From: Spectribacter acetivorans
GTDB taxonomy: Bacteria > Pseudomonadota > Gammaproteobacteria > Nevskiales > Salinisphaeraceae
DNA length: 64,000 bases
NCBI RefSeq assembly: GCF_031846305.1
Contig: NZ_JAVRHY010000011.1
Span: forward strand, 35,227-99,226
Direction of reading: 5' to 3'
This document shows positions 46,104 to 54,493 of this stretch, one piece after another. Positions within the stretch are counted from its first letter, which is position 1. The number at the start of each line of letters is the position of its first letter. The notes beneath the pieces were generated by a model. That model had not been told where the DNA came from. It searched no databases and saw only the letters and a program-made list of their open reading frames with translations. Both the position numbers and the translations under genes were made by a program.

Positions 46104-46453
46104 TGCTGTGCCTCCAGGAATTCCGCGAGCACCCGCGCGTGGTTGTGCTGCTCGTCGCGGGCGGCGTAGAGCAGGGTCAGCCGGTCGTCGCGGGCCGCCT
46201 CGACCAGCGGCGCCAGCGTCGCCGGATCCATCGCCGCCAGCTCGTCACGATAAGCGGCGCGAAAGGCCGCCCAGCGTTCGGGATCATGCCCGAACCACTT
46301 TCGCAGATCGGGCGAAGGGGCGACATCGCGACACCACTCATCCAGCTCGGCACGCTGTTTGGACAGCCCCCTGGGCCACAGCCGATCGACCAGAACCCGG
46401 CGGCCGTCATCAGCGGCCGGTGACGCATACACGCGTTTGATCCGGATACTCAT
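46100..46453 (-). CDS. DUF488 family protein
   Basis: A 117-residue protein of the YeaO/DUF488 family, recognised by the start IRIKRVYASPAADDGRRVLV, DRLWPRGLSKQRAELDEW, then WFGHDPERWAAFRAAYRDEL and RLTLLYAARDEQHNHARVL. Function is not established. It is coupled to gluQ upstream (ATGA) and to the small gene downstream. Confidence 0.9.
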   Translation of the reverse strand: MSIRIKRVYASPAADDGRRVLVDRLWPRGLSKQRAELDEWCRDVAPSPDLRKWFGHDPERWAAFRAAYRDELAAMDPATLAPLVEAARDDRLTLLYAARDEQHNHARVLAEFLEAQQ

Positions 46454-47361
46454 GAGGCGTAGGCGGTTTCGGCGGTTGGCGGCAATCGGCGCGGCACGCT
46501 GTCCACCCGCCAGTTGGCTATGGCCCAGGCCAGTACCGTGTCGACGTTCTCCGCGGCGAGATCCGCGGGCGGCGACTGGCCCAGTCGGTCCAGCGCGGCC
46601 AGCAGGCCAGGGACCGGCCGCAACGGATCGAGCGCCGCGGCGCCCTCGCTCTTGCTGAACTTACGACCGTCGGCATGGGTGATCAGCGGCACGTGCCAGT
46701 AGGCGGGTACCGGCAGGCTCAGCGCCTGTTGCAGCAGGATCTGGCGCGGGGTCGAAGTCAGCAGGTCCGCACCCCGGACAACCTCCGTCACGCCCTGGGC
46801 GGCATCGTCCACCACGACCGCCAGCTGGTAGGCGAACTGGTAGTCGGCCCGGCGCACCACGAAATCGCCGACGTCGGCAGCCGGATTCTGGACCACTTCA
46901 CCCTGAATGCCGTCCTTGAATGCCAGATCGCCTTCGGTGGTGCGAAACCTAACCGAACGCGGCGCCCGACCGGGTGGCAACCCATCGCGACAGGTGCCCG
47001 GATACACCGGCCCTTCAATGCCGGTCGGACCGGTCTGCGCCTCCCGGCGGGTGCAGCCGCAATCGAACACCCGGCCCGATTCGCGCAGCTGCTCGAGGGC
47101 CGCCTGATAGGCGTCGAGGCGGCGGCTCTGGTAGAGCACCGGGCCGTCCCAGGTCATGCCGAAGGCCTCCAGGGTGTGCAGGATGTCGTCGGCCGCCCCC
47201 GGCACTTCCCGGCCGCGGTCGATGTCGTCCATGCGCAGCACCCAGCGGGTGCCGCGGCTGCGGGCGTGCACGAAGCTGGCCACCGCGGCCAGCAACGAGC
47301 CGGCATGCAGCGGGCCACTGGGCGACGGGGCGTAACGCCCGACCGGTTCGGCGTCGGTCAT
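46450..47361 (-). CDS. gluQ: Glutamyl-Q tRNA(Asp) synthetase
   Basis: A 303-residue shortened glutamyl-tRNA synthetase catalytic domain that attaches glutamate to queuosine 34 of tRNA-Asp. Motifs: GRYAPSPSGPLHAGSLLAAV (class I HIGH equivalent), LRMDDIDRGREVPGAADDIL, the zinc ligands in CGCTRRE and YPGTCR, and the KFSKSEGAAAL (KMSKS) loop. There is no anticodon-binding domain, as expected. It is functionally linked to tgt (5694-6779), which starts queuosine formation. The ATG at MTDAEPVGRYAPS lies 4 nt after the upstream gene. Confidence 0.94.
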   Translation of the reverse strand: MTDAEPVGRYAPSPSGPLHAGSLLAAVASFVHARSRGTRWVLRMDDIDRGREVPGAADDILHTLEAFGMTWDGPVLYQSRRLDAYQAALEQLRESGRVFDCGCTRREAQTGPTGIEGPVYPGTCRDGLPPGRAPRSVRFRTTEGDLAFKDGIQGEVVQNPAADVGDFVVRRADYQFAYQLAVVVDDAAQGVTEVVRGADLLTSTPRQILLQQALSLPVPAYWHVPLITHADGRKFSKSEGAAALDPLRPVPGLLAALDRLGQSPPADLAAENVDTVLAWAIANWRVDSVPRRLPPTAETAYAS

Positions 47362-47365
47362 CGCT

Positions 47366-47689
47366 TTAGAGAACGACGTCGAAGCCCTCGAACTGGGGCG
47401 GGCCGAGGTACATGCCCTTGGTGTCACCCGCCCCGGCGTGGGCCTTGCGAAAGGCTTCCGATTTCGTCCAGGCCTCGAACGCCTCGCGAGACTCCCAGAT
47501 CGAGTGCGAGGCGAACAGAGTGTGATCCTCGTGGGACGGGCCGCGCAGCAACTGGAACTCGCGGAAACCCGGTACGCCTTCCAGATGGCTGTCGCGGGCG
47601 CGCCAGACTTCCTCGAAATCGGCCTCGCGGCCCGGGGCGACGCGGAATCGGTTCATGGCGATGAACAAGGTTTTCTCCGTGGGATGCAT
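47366..47689 (-). CDS. Antibiotic biosynthesis monooxygenase-type (HmoA-like) protein
   Basis: A 107-residue dimeric alpha/beta barrel protein of the ABM family. FIAMNRFRVAPGREADFEEV, GFREFQLLRGPSHEDHTLFA, SHSIWESREAFEAWTKSEAF and RKAHAGAG are typical of heme-degrading HmoA/IsdG-like members; the Asn in AMNRF and the His in FRKAHAG fit heme oxygenation but do not prove it. MNRFRV (12 residues later) is an alternative start. It lies between hrpA and gluQ in a tight run. Confidence 0.83.
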   Translation of the reverse strand: MHPTEKTLFIAMNRFRVAPGREADFEEVWRARDSHLEGVPGFREFQLLRGPSHEDHTLFASHSIWESREAFEAWTKSEAFRKAHAGAGDTKGMYLGPPQFEGFDVVL

Positions 47690-47711
47690 CAGCCGTCATT
47701 CTGACCGCCGA

Positions 47712-50700
47712 TCAGCAGTTTTCCAAAACCGCGTCGAGCCGTTTCGGCGATACCTTGACCGCCGTACCCAGCGGCTGGGCGAATACCTGCACCCGGTATT
47801 CCTCGATCATCCAGCGCAGGTCGATCAGGTTGTCGGGACGCTCGCCGCGCCGGGCCGCGCGCGCCGCCCGCTGCTTGTAAGCAATCCAGTAGGGACTGAT
47901 CTGGCGCAGGCGCTCGCGATCGGCTTCGCTGCCGGCCTCCCGCAGCTTGTCCAGGCGCTGTTCCAGGGCGGCCATATAGCGGTCCAGATGGCGCGGGTCG
48001 GGCATGTGGCTGATGAAGCCCAGGTGGATCAGATGCGCCAGCTGATCCTGCATGTCCTCGACGCAGGGCATGGCATCGAGGCTCAAACCCCGTGACAGGC
48101 GCCGACGCAACTGCGCGTAACGCGTCAGTGCCGGCGACAGGCGGTCCCAGAGCGCGACCGCATCGCTCACGATCGCGCCGCGCACCGTCTCCGACAGGAC
48201 TTCGAACCCGGCCACATCGCGCGGGGCCTCCTCCACCCGCGCCCCGATCACCGCCTGCAGCAGATCGGCCAGCACCGGCCCTTCCGGATCGGCCTCGAGC
48301 GACGCGAGGATGCCGGCATCCACCAGCGCGGTGTCGGGCGGCGCCGGCAGCGGCTGGGTCGCCTGCTGCTTGAAACCGGTGAGCTCGCGCTTGAGGAATC
48401 TGGCCGGCTTGCGCGCGGCCAGTCGCAGCAGCCGGATCACGCCGCGGCGGTGCTCGCGTTCGGCCGCTGCCGGATCGTCCAGCAGCACCAGGTCCACATG
48501 CTCGCCCCGGTCGATCAGCGCCGGCACCGCGCGCAGGCTGACGCCGCCATGATCCAGTTCCACGAACCCGGGCAGATCGGTATCCGGCCACTCGGTGAGT
48601 TCCCGCCGTTCGATACCGTGATCCGGGCGGGACTGGACCGCCTCTCGAGCCCGCTCGCCCAGCCGCTGGCGCAGCGCGTTCAGGTCGCGCCCGCTGTCCA
48701 GCACCCGACCCTGGTCGTCGATCACCTCGAAACGCATCTGTAGATGCCGGCTCGGTGAAAAGCCCTGCCAGGCATCCGCGGGAATGGCGCTGCCGGTCAT
48801 CGCCCGGACCGCCTCGCGCAGCTGGTCCGGCAGCCTGCCCGAGGCAAAATCCAGCCGCTCGGCGGCGGCCCGGGCGAATTCCGGCACCGGCACCACCTGG
48901 CGGCGCTGGGCCTTGGGCAGGGCCTTGAAATACTCGCGGATCTTCTCCTCCAGCAGACCCGGCACCAGCCAGTCCGCCCGCTCATCGGGAAACTGGTTGA
49001 TCATCGGCAGCGGCAGCCGCGCGGTGACGCCATCGTCCGGATCGCCCGGTTCGAAGCGGTAGATCAGGCCGATGGGCAGGTCGCCCAGGCGCACCGCCTC
49101 GGGAAAAGCGTCGGCCGGCAGATCCAGCCCCGCGTGGCGCAGCAGACTGTCCTCGTCGAAGCGCAGCGCGGCATCGCCGTGGTCGTTGATCCAGGCCATC
49201 AGCGACTTGCGGTCGCAGACCGCGCCCGGCAGCACTTCGTCATAGAACGCGGCCTGGGTGGTCTCGTCCACCAGCAGATCGCGGCGGCGAAAGCGGGCCT
49301 CGCGATCGGCGATATCGGTCACCAGGGTCTGGTTGTGGGCCAGGAACTCGGGCAACCGGTTGCGATTGTCGGTCACGGCAAAGGCGACCAGCCCATCGCG
49401 GATGAATATCTCGCGAGCCGCGACCCGGTCGATGCGGCCGTAGTCCACCTTGCGGCCGTCGGCCAGGGTCAGGCCGAACAGTTTCACCCGCTCGCGCCCG
49501 GCCACATGCCCGCGCCGCTTGGCCCAGTGCGGCTCGTAGTGCTCGCGCTGGACGAGATGGGCGGCGGCCTGCTCGATCCAGGCCGGTTCCACCATCGCCA
49601 CGTGGTGGGCGTACAGCCGGCTGGTCTCGATCAGCTCCCCGGCCACCAGCCACTTGGGGTTGCGGCCCGCCAGTGCGGACCCGGGGAAGATGCGGAAGCG
49701 CCGTCCGCGGGCGCCCAGATACTCGCCCCGCTCGTCGAGCTGTCCGACATGATCCAGCAGGCCGGCCAGCAGCGCCGCATGCAGCGCGTTGTAGTCGCTG
49801 TCGGCCAGCTTGGTGGCCAGCCGCTGATTGGGCAGGCCGATGTCGCTTCCGATGCGGCGCAGCTGGCGGACCAGATCCTCCCACTCGCGCAGCCGCATGA
49901 AGTTGAGGAAATGCTCGCGGCACCACTTGCGCAACTGGTTGCCGGAGCGCTCGCGCTTGATTGCAGCGAAGGCGTCCCAGACCCGGAGCAGGCCGATGAA
50001 ATCCGACCGGTTGTCGCTGAACGGCTTGTGCGCCTCGTCCGCCGCCTGCCGGGCCTCGGTCGGGCGCTCGCGTGGGTCCTGGATGGTCAGCCCCGCGGCC
50101 AGCACCCGCAGGGCCGGCAACACCCCGTGATCGTGGCCGGCCAGCAGCATGCGGCCGATGCGGGGATCCAGCGGCAGCCGGGCCAGCCGCCGGCCCAGCT
50201 TCGTGATGCGATGCCCATCCTTGCCGCGCGTGAGCGCCTCCAGTTGCTGCAACAGGTTGCGGCCGTCCTGGATATGACGGCGTTCGGGCGGGTCGACGAA
50301 AGGAAAGTCCTCGATATCCCCCAGCCGCAGATCGGCCATGGTTAGCAGCACGCTGGCCAGATTGGTGCGGCGGATTTCCGGGTCGGTGAAGGCCGGGCGG
50401 TTGTCGTAGTCGTCCTCGGCGAACAACCGAATGCAGATGCCCGGCGCCACCCGCCCGCAGCGGCCGGCCCGCTGGTCGCAACTGGCCCGGGCGACCGGCT
50501 CGATCGGCAGCCGCTGCACCTTGGCGGCGGTGGAATAGCGGCTGATGCGGGCCAGCCCGGTGTCGATCACGTAGCGGATGCCCGGCACGGTCAACGAGGT
50601 TTCGGCCACATTGGTGGCCAGCACCACGCGGAAACCGTTGCTAGGCGCGAAGATGCGGTTCTGGGCCGAGCGGGTCAGGCGGGCGTAAAGCGGCACGATT

Positions 50701-51617
50701 TCGGCGCCGGCAAATTTCGAGCCCGTCAGCGCTTTCGCCAGATGTCGTTCCGTGTCCCGGATATCGCGCTCGCCGGGCAGGAACACCAGGATGTCGCCGG
50801 GGCCTTCCCGCCAAAGTTCGCGCACCGCGGCCTCCACTGCCTCCGGCTGGTCGGTGCCCTCGTCCGGCGGACGGTAGCGCACCGTCACCGGATAACTGCG
50901 GCCTTCCACGTCGATTACCGGCGCGTCGTCGAAAAACGCCGAGAAGCGGCCGGGATCGATGGTCGCCGAGGTAACGATCAGCTTCAGATCGGGCCGTTTC
51001 GGCAGCAGCCGCCTGAGGTAGCCCAGCAGGAAATCGACGTTGAGCGTGCGCTCGTGGGCCTCGTCGATGACGATGGCCTCGTAGCGATTGAGGAACCGGT
51101 CCCGCGCGGTCTCGGCCAGCAGGATACCGTCGGTCATCAGCTTGACCTGGGTAGCCTCGCCAACGCTCTGCTCGAACCGGGTCTGAAAACCCACCAGCCC
51201 GCCCAGCGGCACCGCCACCTCGTCGGCAATGCGCTGGGCCACGCTGCGGGCCGCCAGCCGCCGCGGCTGGGTGTGGCCGATCAGCCCGCGCGCACCCAGC
51301 CCGGCCTGCATCAGGATCTTGGGCAGCTGGGTGGTCTTGCCGGAACCCGTGGCGCCGCAGACTACCACCACCTGATTGTCACGCACCGCCGACGCAATCT
51401 CCCCGGCGCGGGTCGACACCGGGAGTTCCGCAACCAGGTTGATGGCCGGCCGGGCCGCCAGTCGGTCGCGGGTTTTCGCCGCGCTGGCAGCCGCCTCGGC
51501 TTCCAGCGCCCGGCGCTTATCCGGCGATCGCGCCCGCTGTCGCTGACTGATCAGGCGATGGCGGTCGCGGGTCTGTAACTCGTCGAACGGGAGCCCCCCG
51601 TCGTCATGTGCGCTCAT
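47712..51617 (-). CDS. hrpA: ATP-dependent RNA helicase HrpA
   Basis: A 1301-residue DEAH-box helicase. Walker A VVVCGATGSGKTTQLPK, DEAHERTLNVDFLLGYL, TSATIDPGRFSAFF and QRAGRCGRVAPGICIRLF identify the two RecA domains; HA2 and OB domains and a 600-residue HrpA-specific C-terminal region (DUF3418) follow. Length matches E. coli HrpA (1300). It resolves stalled ribosomes and remodels mRNA in E. coli. A TTG at 51662 that overlaps the vapC stop would add 15 residues and is a possible coupled start. Confidence 0.94.
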   Translation of the reverse strand: MSAHDDGGLPFDELQTRDRHRLISQRQRARSPDKRRALEAEAAASAAKTRDRLAARPAINLVAELPVSTRAGEIASAVRDNQVVVVCGATGSGKTTQLPKILMQAGLGARGLIGHTQPRRLAARSVAQRIADEVAVPLGGLVGFQTRFEQSVGEATQVKLMTDGILLAETARDRFLNRYEAIVIDEAHERTLNVDFLLGYLRRLLPKRPDLKLIVTSATIDPGRFSAFFDDAPVIDVEGRSYPVTVRYRPPDEGTDQPEAVEAAVRELWREGPGDILVFLPGERDIRDTERHLAKALTGSKFAGAEIVPLYARLTRSAQNRIFAPSNGFRVVLATNVAETSLTVPGIRYVIDTGLARISRYSTAAKVQRLPIEPVARASCDQRAGRCGRVAPGICIRLFAEDDYDNRPAFTDPEIRRTNLASVLLTMADLRLGDIEDFPFVDPPERRHIQDGRNLLQQLEALTRGKDGHRITKLGRRLARLPLDPRIGRMLLAGHDHGVLPALRVLAAGLTIQDPRERPTEARQAADEAHKPFSDNRSDFIGLLRVWDAFAAIKRERSGNQLRKWCREHFLNFMRLREWEDLVRQLRRIGSDIGLPNQRLATKLADSDYNALHAALLAGLLDHVGQLDERGEYLGARGRRFRIFPGSALAGRNPKWLVAGELIETSRLYAHHVAMVEPAWIEQAAAHLVQREHYEPHWAKRRGHVAGRERVKLFGLTLADGRKVDYGRIDRVAAREIFIRDGLVAFAVTDNRNRLPEFLAHNQTLVTDIADREARFRRRDLLVDETTQAAFYDEVLPGAVCDRKSLMAWINDHGDAALRFDEDSLLRHAGLDLPADAFPEAVRLGDLPIGLIYRFEPGDPDDGVTARLPLPMINQFPDERADWLVPGLLEEKIREYFKALPKAQRRQVVPVPEFARAAAERLDFASGRLPDQLREAVRAMTGSAIPADAWQGFSPSRHLQMRFEVIDDQGRVLDSGRDLNALRQRLGERAREAVQSRPDHGIERRELTEWPDTDLPGFVELDHGGVSLRAVPALIDRGEHVDLVLLDDPAAAEREHRRGVIRLLRLAARKPARFLKRELTGFKQQATQPLPAPPDTALVDAGILASLEADPEGPVLADLLQAVIGARVEEAPRDVAGFEVLSETVRGAIVSDAVALWDRLSPALTRYAQLRRRLSRGLSLDAMPCVEDMQDQLAHLIHLGFISHMPDPRHLDRYMAALEQRLDKLREAGSEADRERLRQISPYWIAYKQRAARAARRGERPDNLIDLRWMIEEYRVQVFAQPLGTAVKVSPKRLDAVLENC

Positions 51618-51658
51618 GGAGCCGCGTGAACCGCTGTGCTGGTCGTGTTGCGATTCAC

Positions 51659-52084
51659 TCAAGTGCCGGAAAAGGGATTTTCGATCACCAGATCACCAAT
51701 CCGCTGGCCGTGCTGCATATCCTCGGTGAGCAGGCGCCGGCAACCGGCCTCGCGGGCCGCCGCAATGATCAGGCTGTCATAGAAACTGTAGCCGTAACGC
51801 GATTGCAGTTCGACCGCGTCGCGATAAAGACCGGGCGACGGCATGACCTGCCACAGCAGCGCCAGCACAGTGTCGAGAAACCGGCTTGCATCGGTCGGTG
51901 CTGCCTGCGTGGCAAGCTTGGTCAGGATGATATTCAGCGTTTCCTGAACCACCTGAAAACTGATCACGCCGGACCCGTCGGCCAGCGCTTTTTCGACCAC
52001 CACCGACGCGCGATCCCGCTTGCGCTGGTTCTTGTCATCGAAAAGATAGACCAGTACGTTCGAATCCAGAAAATCAGCGCTCAT
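51659..52084 (-). CDS. vapC: VapC-type PIN-domain toxin
   Basis: A 141-residue PIN-domain ribonuclease. Acidic residues of the active site are visible: Asp7 in DFLDSNVLVYLFDDK, Glu in QVVQETLNIIL, and Asp in YSFYDSLIIAAARE plus RRLLTED. VapC toxins cut tRNA or rRNA. The start overlaps the antitoxin gene by 11 nt. Its stop touches an alternative TTG start of hrpA. Confidence 0.92.
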   Translation of the reverse strand: MSADFLDSNVLVYLFDDKNQRKRDRASVVVEKALADGSGVISFQVVQETLNIILTKLATQAAPTDASRFLDTVLALLWQVMPSPGLYRDAVELQSRYGYSFYDSLIIAAAREAGCRRLLTEDMQHGQRIGDLVIENPFSGT

Positions 52085-52298
52085 TCATTTCCTCGCGGGT
52101 GAACTTGCGCCCGCCGGTACGCAGCTTCCCCCGCAACTCATCCAGCACCGCCCGGGCTTCCTGCAACTGCTGGTCACGCCGGGCGTAGTCCGCCAGCCAG
52201 CGGCGAAATTCGGCGTTGAGCGTGGTTCGCTCGGCCCGGGCACGGGCGCGGGCGGCTTCGATCAGCGCATCATCCGCACTCAGCGTAATGTTCTTCAT
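52074..52298 (-). CDS. vapB: VapB-type ribbon-helix-helix antitoxin
   Basis: A 74-residue protein. The N-terminus MKNITLSADDALIEAARARA is a ribbon-helix-helix DNA-binding motif, and the C-terminal part (LDELRGKLRTGGRKFTREEM) would bind VapC. The ATG at 52298 is chosen over the GTG one codon earlier. Two palindromic sites upstream are probable autoregulatory operators. Confidence 0.88.
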   Translation of the reverse strand: MKNITLSADDALIEAARARARAERTTLNAEFRRWLADYARRDQQLQEARAVLDELRGKLRTGGRKFTREEMNER

Positions 52299-52313
52299 CA
52301 CTTCACACTGTTT

Positions 52314-52340
52314 TCGTGTACACGAGAATAGTGTACACGA
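52314..52340. promoter_or_regulatory. Probable VapB operator: paired GTGTACAC palindromes
   Basis: A 12-bp perfect palindrome TCGTGTACACGA (52314-52325) and a second GTGTACAC (52331-52338, followed by GA) have centres 15 bp apart. They lie 16 nt upstream of vapB and in the divergent gap with betA. Paired palindromes here are typical of antitoxin-controlled promoters. Confidence 0.68.
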
Positions 52341-52405
52341 CGCTACTATCTGGCTGTCATGGCCGGGTTGTTAACCTGTCGTGGTTTGCTCAAGCGCCGC
52401 CGTTC

Positions 52406-54097
52406 ATGACCGATACCCAGACCTTCGACTACCTCATCGTCGGCGCCGGCTCGGCCGGCTGCGTGCTGGCCGACCGACTGAGCGCGGACGGCCGCTTCTC
52501 GGTCTGCCTGCTGGAGTTCGGCGGCAGTGACCGCTCCCCGCTGATCCGCATGCCCGCCGCGCTGTCCATTCCCATGGGCATGAAACGCTACGACTGGGGG
52601 CTGCACAGCGAGCCCGAACCGGGTCTGAACGGCCGGCGCCTGCACCACGCCCGCGGCAAGGTGGTCGGCGGCTCGTCGTCGATCAACGGCATGGCCTGGG
52701 TGCGCGGCAGTGCGGGGGATTTCGACGACTGGGCCGCGCGGGGCGCCGCCAGCTGGGACTATGCCCACGTGCTGCCCTATTTCCGGCGGGCGGAAGACTG
52801 CCTGTACGGCGACGATGACTACCGGGCCACCGGCGGGTCGGTGGGCGTGTGCAACGGCAACAACATGGCCAACCCGCTCTACCGGGCCTTCATCGAGGCC
52901 GGCGCCCAGGCCGGCTATGGCCACACGGCCGACTACAACGGCCATCGTCAGGAAGGCTTCGGGCGCATGGACATGTCGGTGCGCGACGGCGAGCGCTGCT
53001 CCACCGCCCGCGCCTATCTCGAGCCGGCCCGGCGGCGGCCCAATCTGCAGGTCATCCGGCATGCGCTGGCCGAGAGACTCCTGATGGAGGGGCGCCGCGC
53101 CGCCGGCCTGGTCTACCGGCGCGGTAACCGAACGCATCGGCTGCGGGCCCGGCGGGAGGTGATCCTCGCCGCCAGCGCGTTCAACTCGCCCAAGCTGCTG
53201 ATGCTGTCGGGCATCGGCCCGGCGGCCCACCTGCGCGAGCACGGCATCGAGGTGGTCCATGACCTGCCCGGCGTGGGCGCCAATCTGCAGGATCATCTGG
53301 AAATCTGGGTGCAGCACGCCTGCCGGCAGCCGATCAGCCTGAATGGCCGCCTGGGCGCCCTCAGCAAGCTGGGCATCGGGGCCCGCTGGCTCCTGAGGCG
53401 CGACGGTCTCGGCGCCAGCAACCAGTTCGAGGCCAACGGCTACATCCGCAGCCGGGCGGGCCTGCGCTACCCGGACATCCAGTTCCACTTCCTGCCCGGG
53501 GCCATCGCCTACGACGGCAGCAGCGCCGCCCCCGGTCATGGCTTCCAGGCGCATCTGGGGCCGAACAAGCCGGACAGCCGCGGTCACGTCCGCCTGCGGT
53601 CCGCCGACCCGCGGGCCGCCCCGGTGCTGACCTTCAACTATCTGCAGGAAGCCGCCGACCGCGAGGCCTTTCGCACCGGCCTGCGCCTGACGCGGGAAAT
53701 CTTCGCCCAGCCCGCCCTCGACGACTACCGGGGCGAGGAGCTGTCACCAGGGCCGGCCGTGCGCACCGACGACGAGATCGACGCCTGGGTGGCCGAGCAC
53801 GCGGAAACCGCCTATCACCCCTGCAGCACCTGCCGCATGGGCACCGACCCGCAGGCCGTGGTCGATCCGACCTGCCGCGTGCACGGCATCGCGAACCTGC
53901 GGGTGGTGGATTCCTCGATCATGCCGCGGCTGACCTGCGGCAACATCAACGCCCCCACCATCATGCTGGCGGAGAAGGCGGCCGACGCGATTCTGGGACG
54001 CCCACCGCTACCCCCGGCGGACGTACCGGTCTACGAACCGCCGGCCTGGCAGACACGCCAGCGGACGTCGACACCCGAGCGCCCACTGGCGGATTGA
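52406..54097 (+). CDS. betA: Choline dehydrogenase-type GMC oxidoreductase
   Basis: A 563-residue flavoprotein. The FAD motif YLIVGAGSAGCVLADRL begins near residue 9; GGSSSINGMAWVRG, SAFNSPKLLMLSGIGP and the C-terminal HPCSTCRMG and VVDSSIMPRLTCGNINAPTI are GMC signatures. The segment FHFLPGAIAYDGSS followed by GFQAHLGPNKPDSRGHVRL is close to BetA, so oxidation of choline to betaine aldehyde is likely. No betB, betI or transporter is adjacent. The start at MTDTQTFDYLIVG is used; in-frame sequence before it crosses the vapB operator. Confidence 0.87.
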   Translation: MTDTQTFDYLIVGAGSAGCVLADRLSADGRFSVCLLEFGGSDRSPLIRMPAALSIPMGMKRYDWGLHSEPEPGLNGRRLHHARGKVVGGSSSINGMAWVRGSAGDFDDWAARGAASWDYAHVLPYFRRAEDCLYGDDDYRATGGSVGVCNGNNMANPLYRAFIEAGAQAGYGHTADYNGHRQEGFGRMDMSVRDGERCSTARAYLEPARRRPNLQVIRHALAERLLMEGRRAAGLVYRRGNRTHRLRARREVILAASAFNSPKLLMLSGIGPAAHLREHGIEVVHDLPGVGANLQDHLEIWVQHACRQPISLNGRLGALSKLGIGARWLLRRDGLGASNQFEANGYIRSRAGLRYPDIQFHFLPGAIAYDGSSAAPGHGFQAHLGPNKPDSRGHVRLRSADPRAAPVLTFNYLQEAADREAFRTGLRLTREIFAQPALDDYRGEELSPGPAVRTDDEIDAWVAEHAETAYHPCSTCRMGTDPQAVVDPTCRVHGIANLRVVDSSIMPRLTCGNINAPTIMLAEKAADAILGRPPLPPADVPVYEPPAWQTRQRTSTPERPLAD

Positions 54098-54107
54098 GCC
54101 CGGCGGG

Positions 54108-54431
54108 TCAGCCGGCGTTGTGCGCCTTCATCTGCGTCGACCAGGCGGCATAGTCGGTGAGCGGCAGCCACTCCATGTCCACCACCGTGTGGCCGGCCGA
54201 GTCACGCCAGACCGGAAGCTGGTGGATCAGTTCGTCAAGATGTTCGGCCGAGTCGACCGCAATCACGCCGAGCACCTCGTACTGACCGGCCACCTTGTAG
54301 ACCCACTTGATCACGCCGGCGTCGCGGGCGCCCATCACCGCCTCGGTTTCCGAAATCCAGACTTCGAAGAACTCGGCCAGTGACATCGACTCCGGCTTGG
54401 TGAGCTGTACGCGAAAGAAAACGTCCATCAT
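54108..54431 (-). CDS. Muconolactone isomerase (MmlI)-like protein
   Basis: A 107-residue ferredoxin-like-fold protein: MDVFFRVQLTKPESMSLAEF, FEVWISETEAVMGARDAGVI, KWVYKVAGQYEVLGVIAVDS, then LPVWRDSAGHTVVDMEWLPL. This is the layout of the MmlI domain. No other genes of catechol breakdown are nearby, so a different small substrate or a non-catalytic role is possible. It stands alone, convergent with betA. Confidence 0.8.
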   Translation of the reverse strand: MMDVFFRVQLTKPESMSLAEFFEVWISETEAVMGARDAGVIKWVYKVAGQYEVLGVIAVDSAEHLDELIHQLPVWRDSAGHTVVDMEWLPLTDYAAWSTQMKAHNAG

Positions 54432-54493
54432 CTCTCCTCAGGTTTTTGTAGACGCCCCGATCAACCCTGACCCTACCACCGCGCGGGCCCGGG

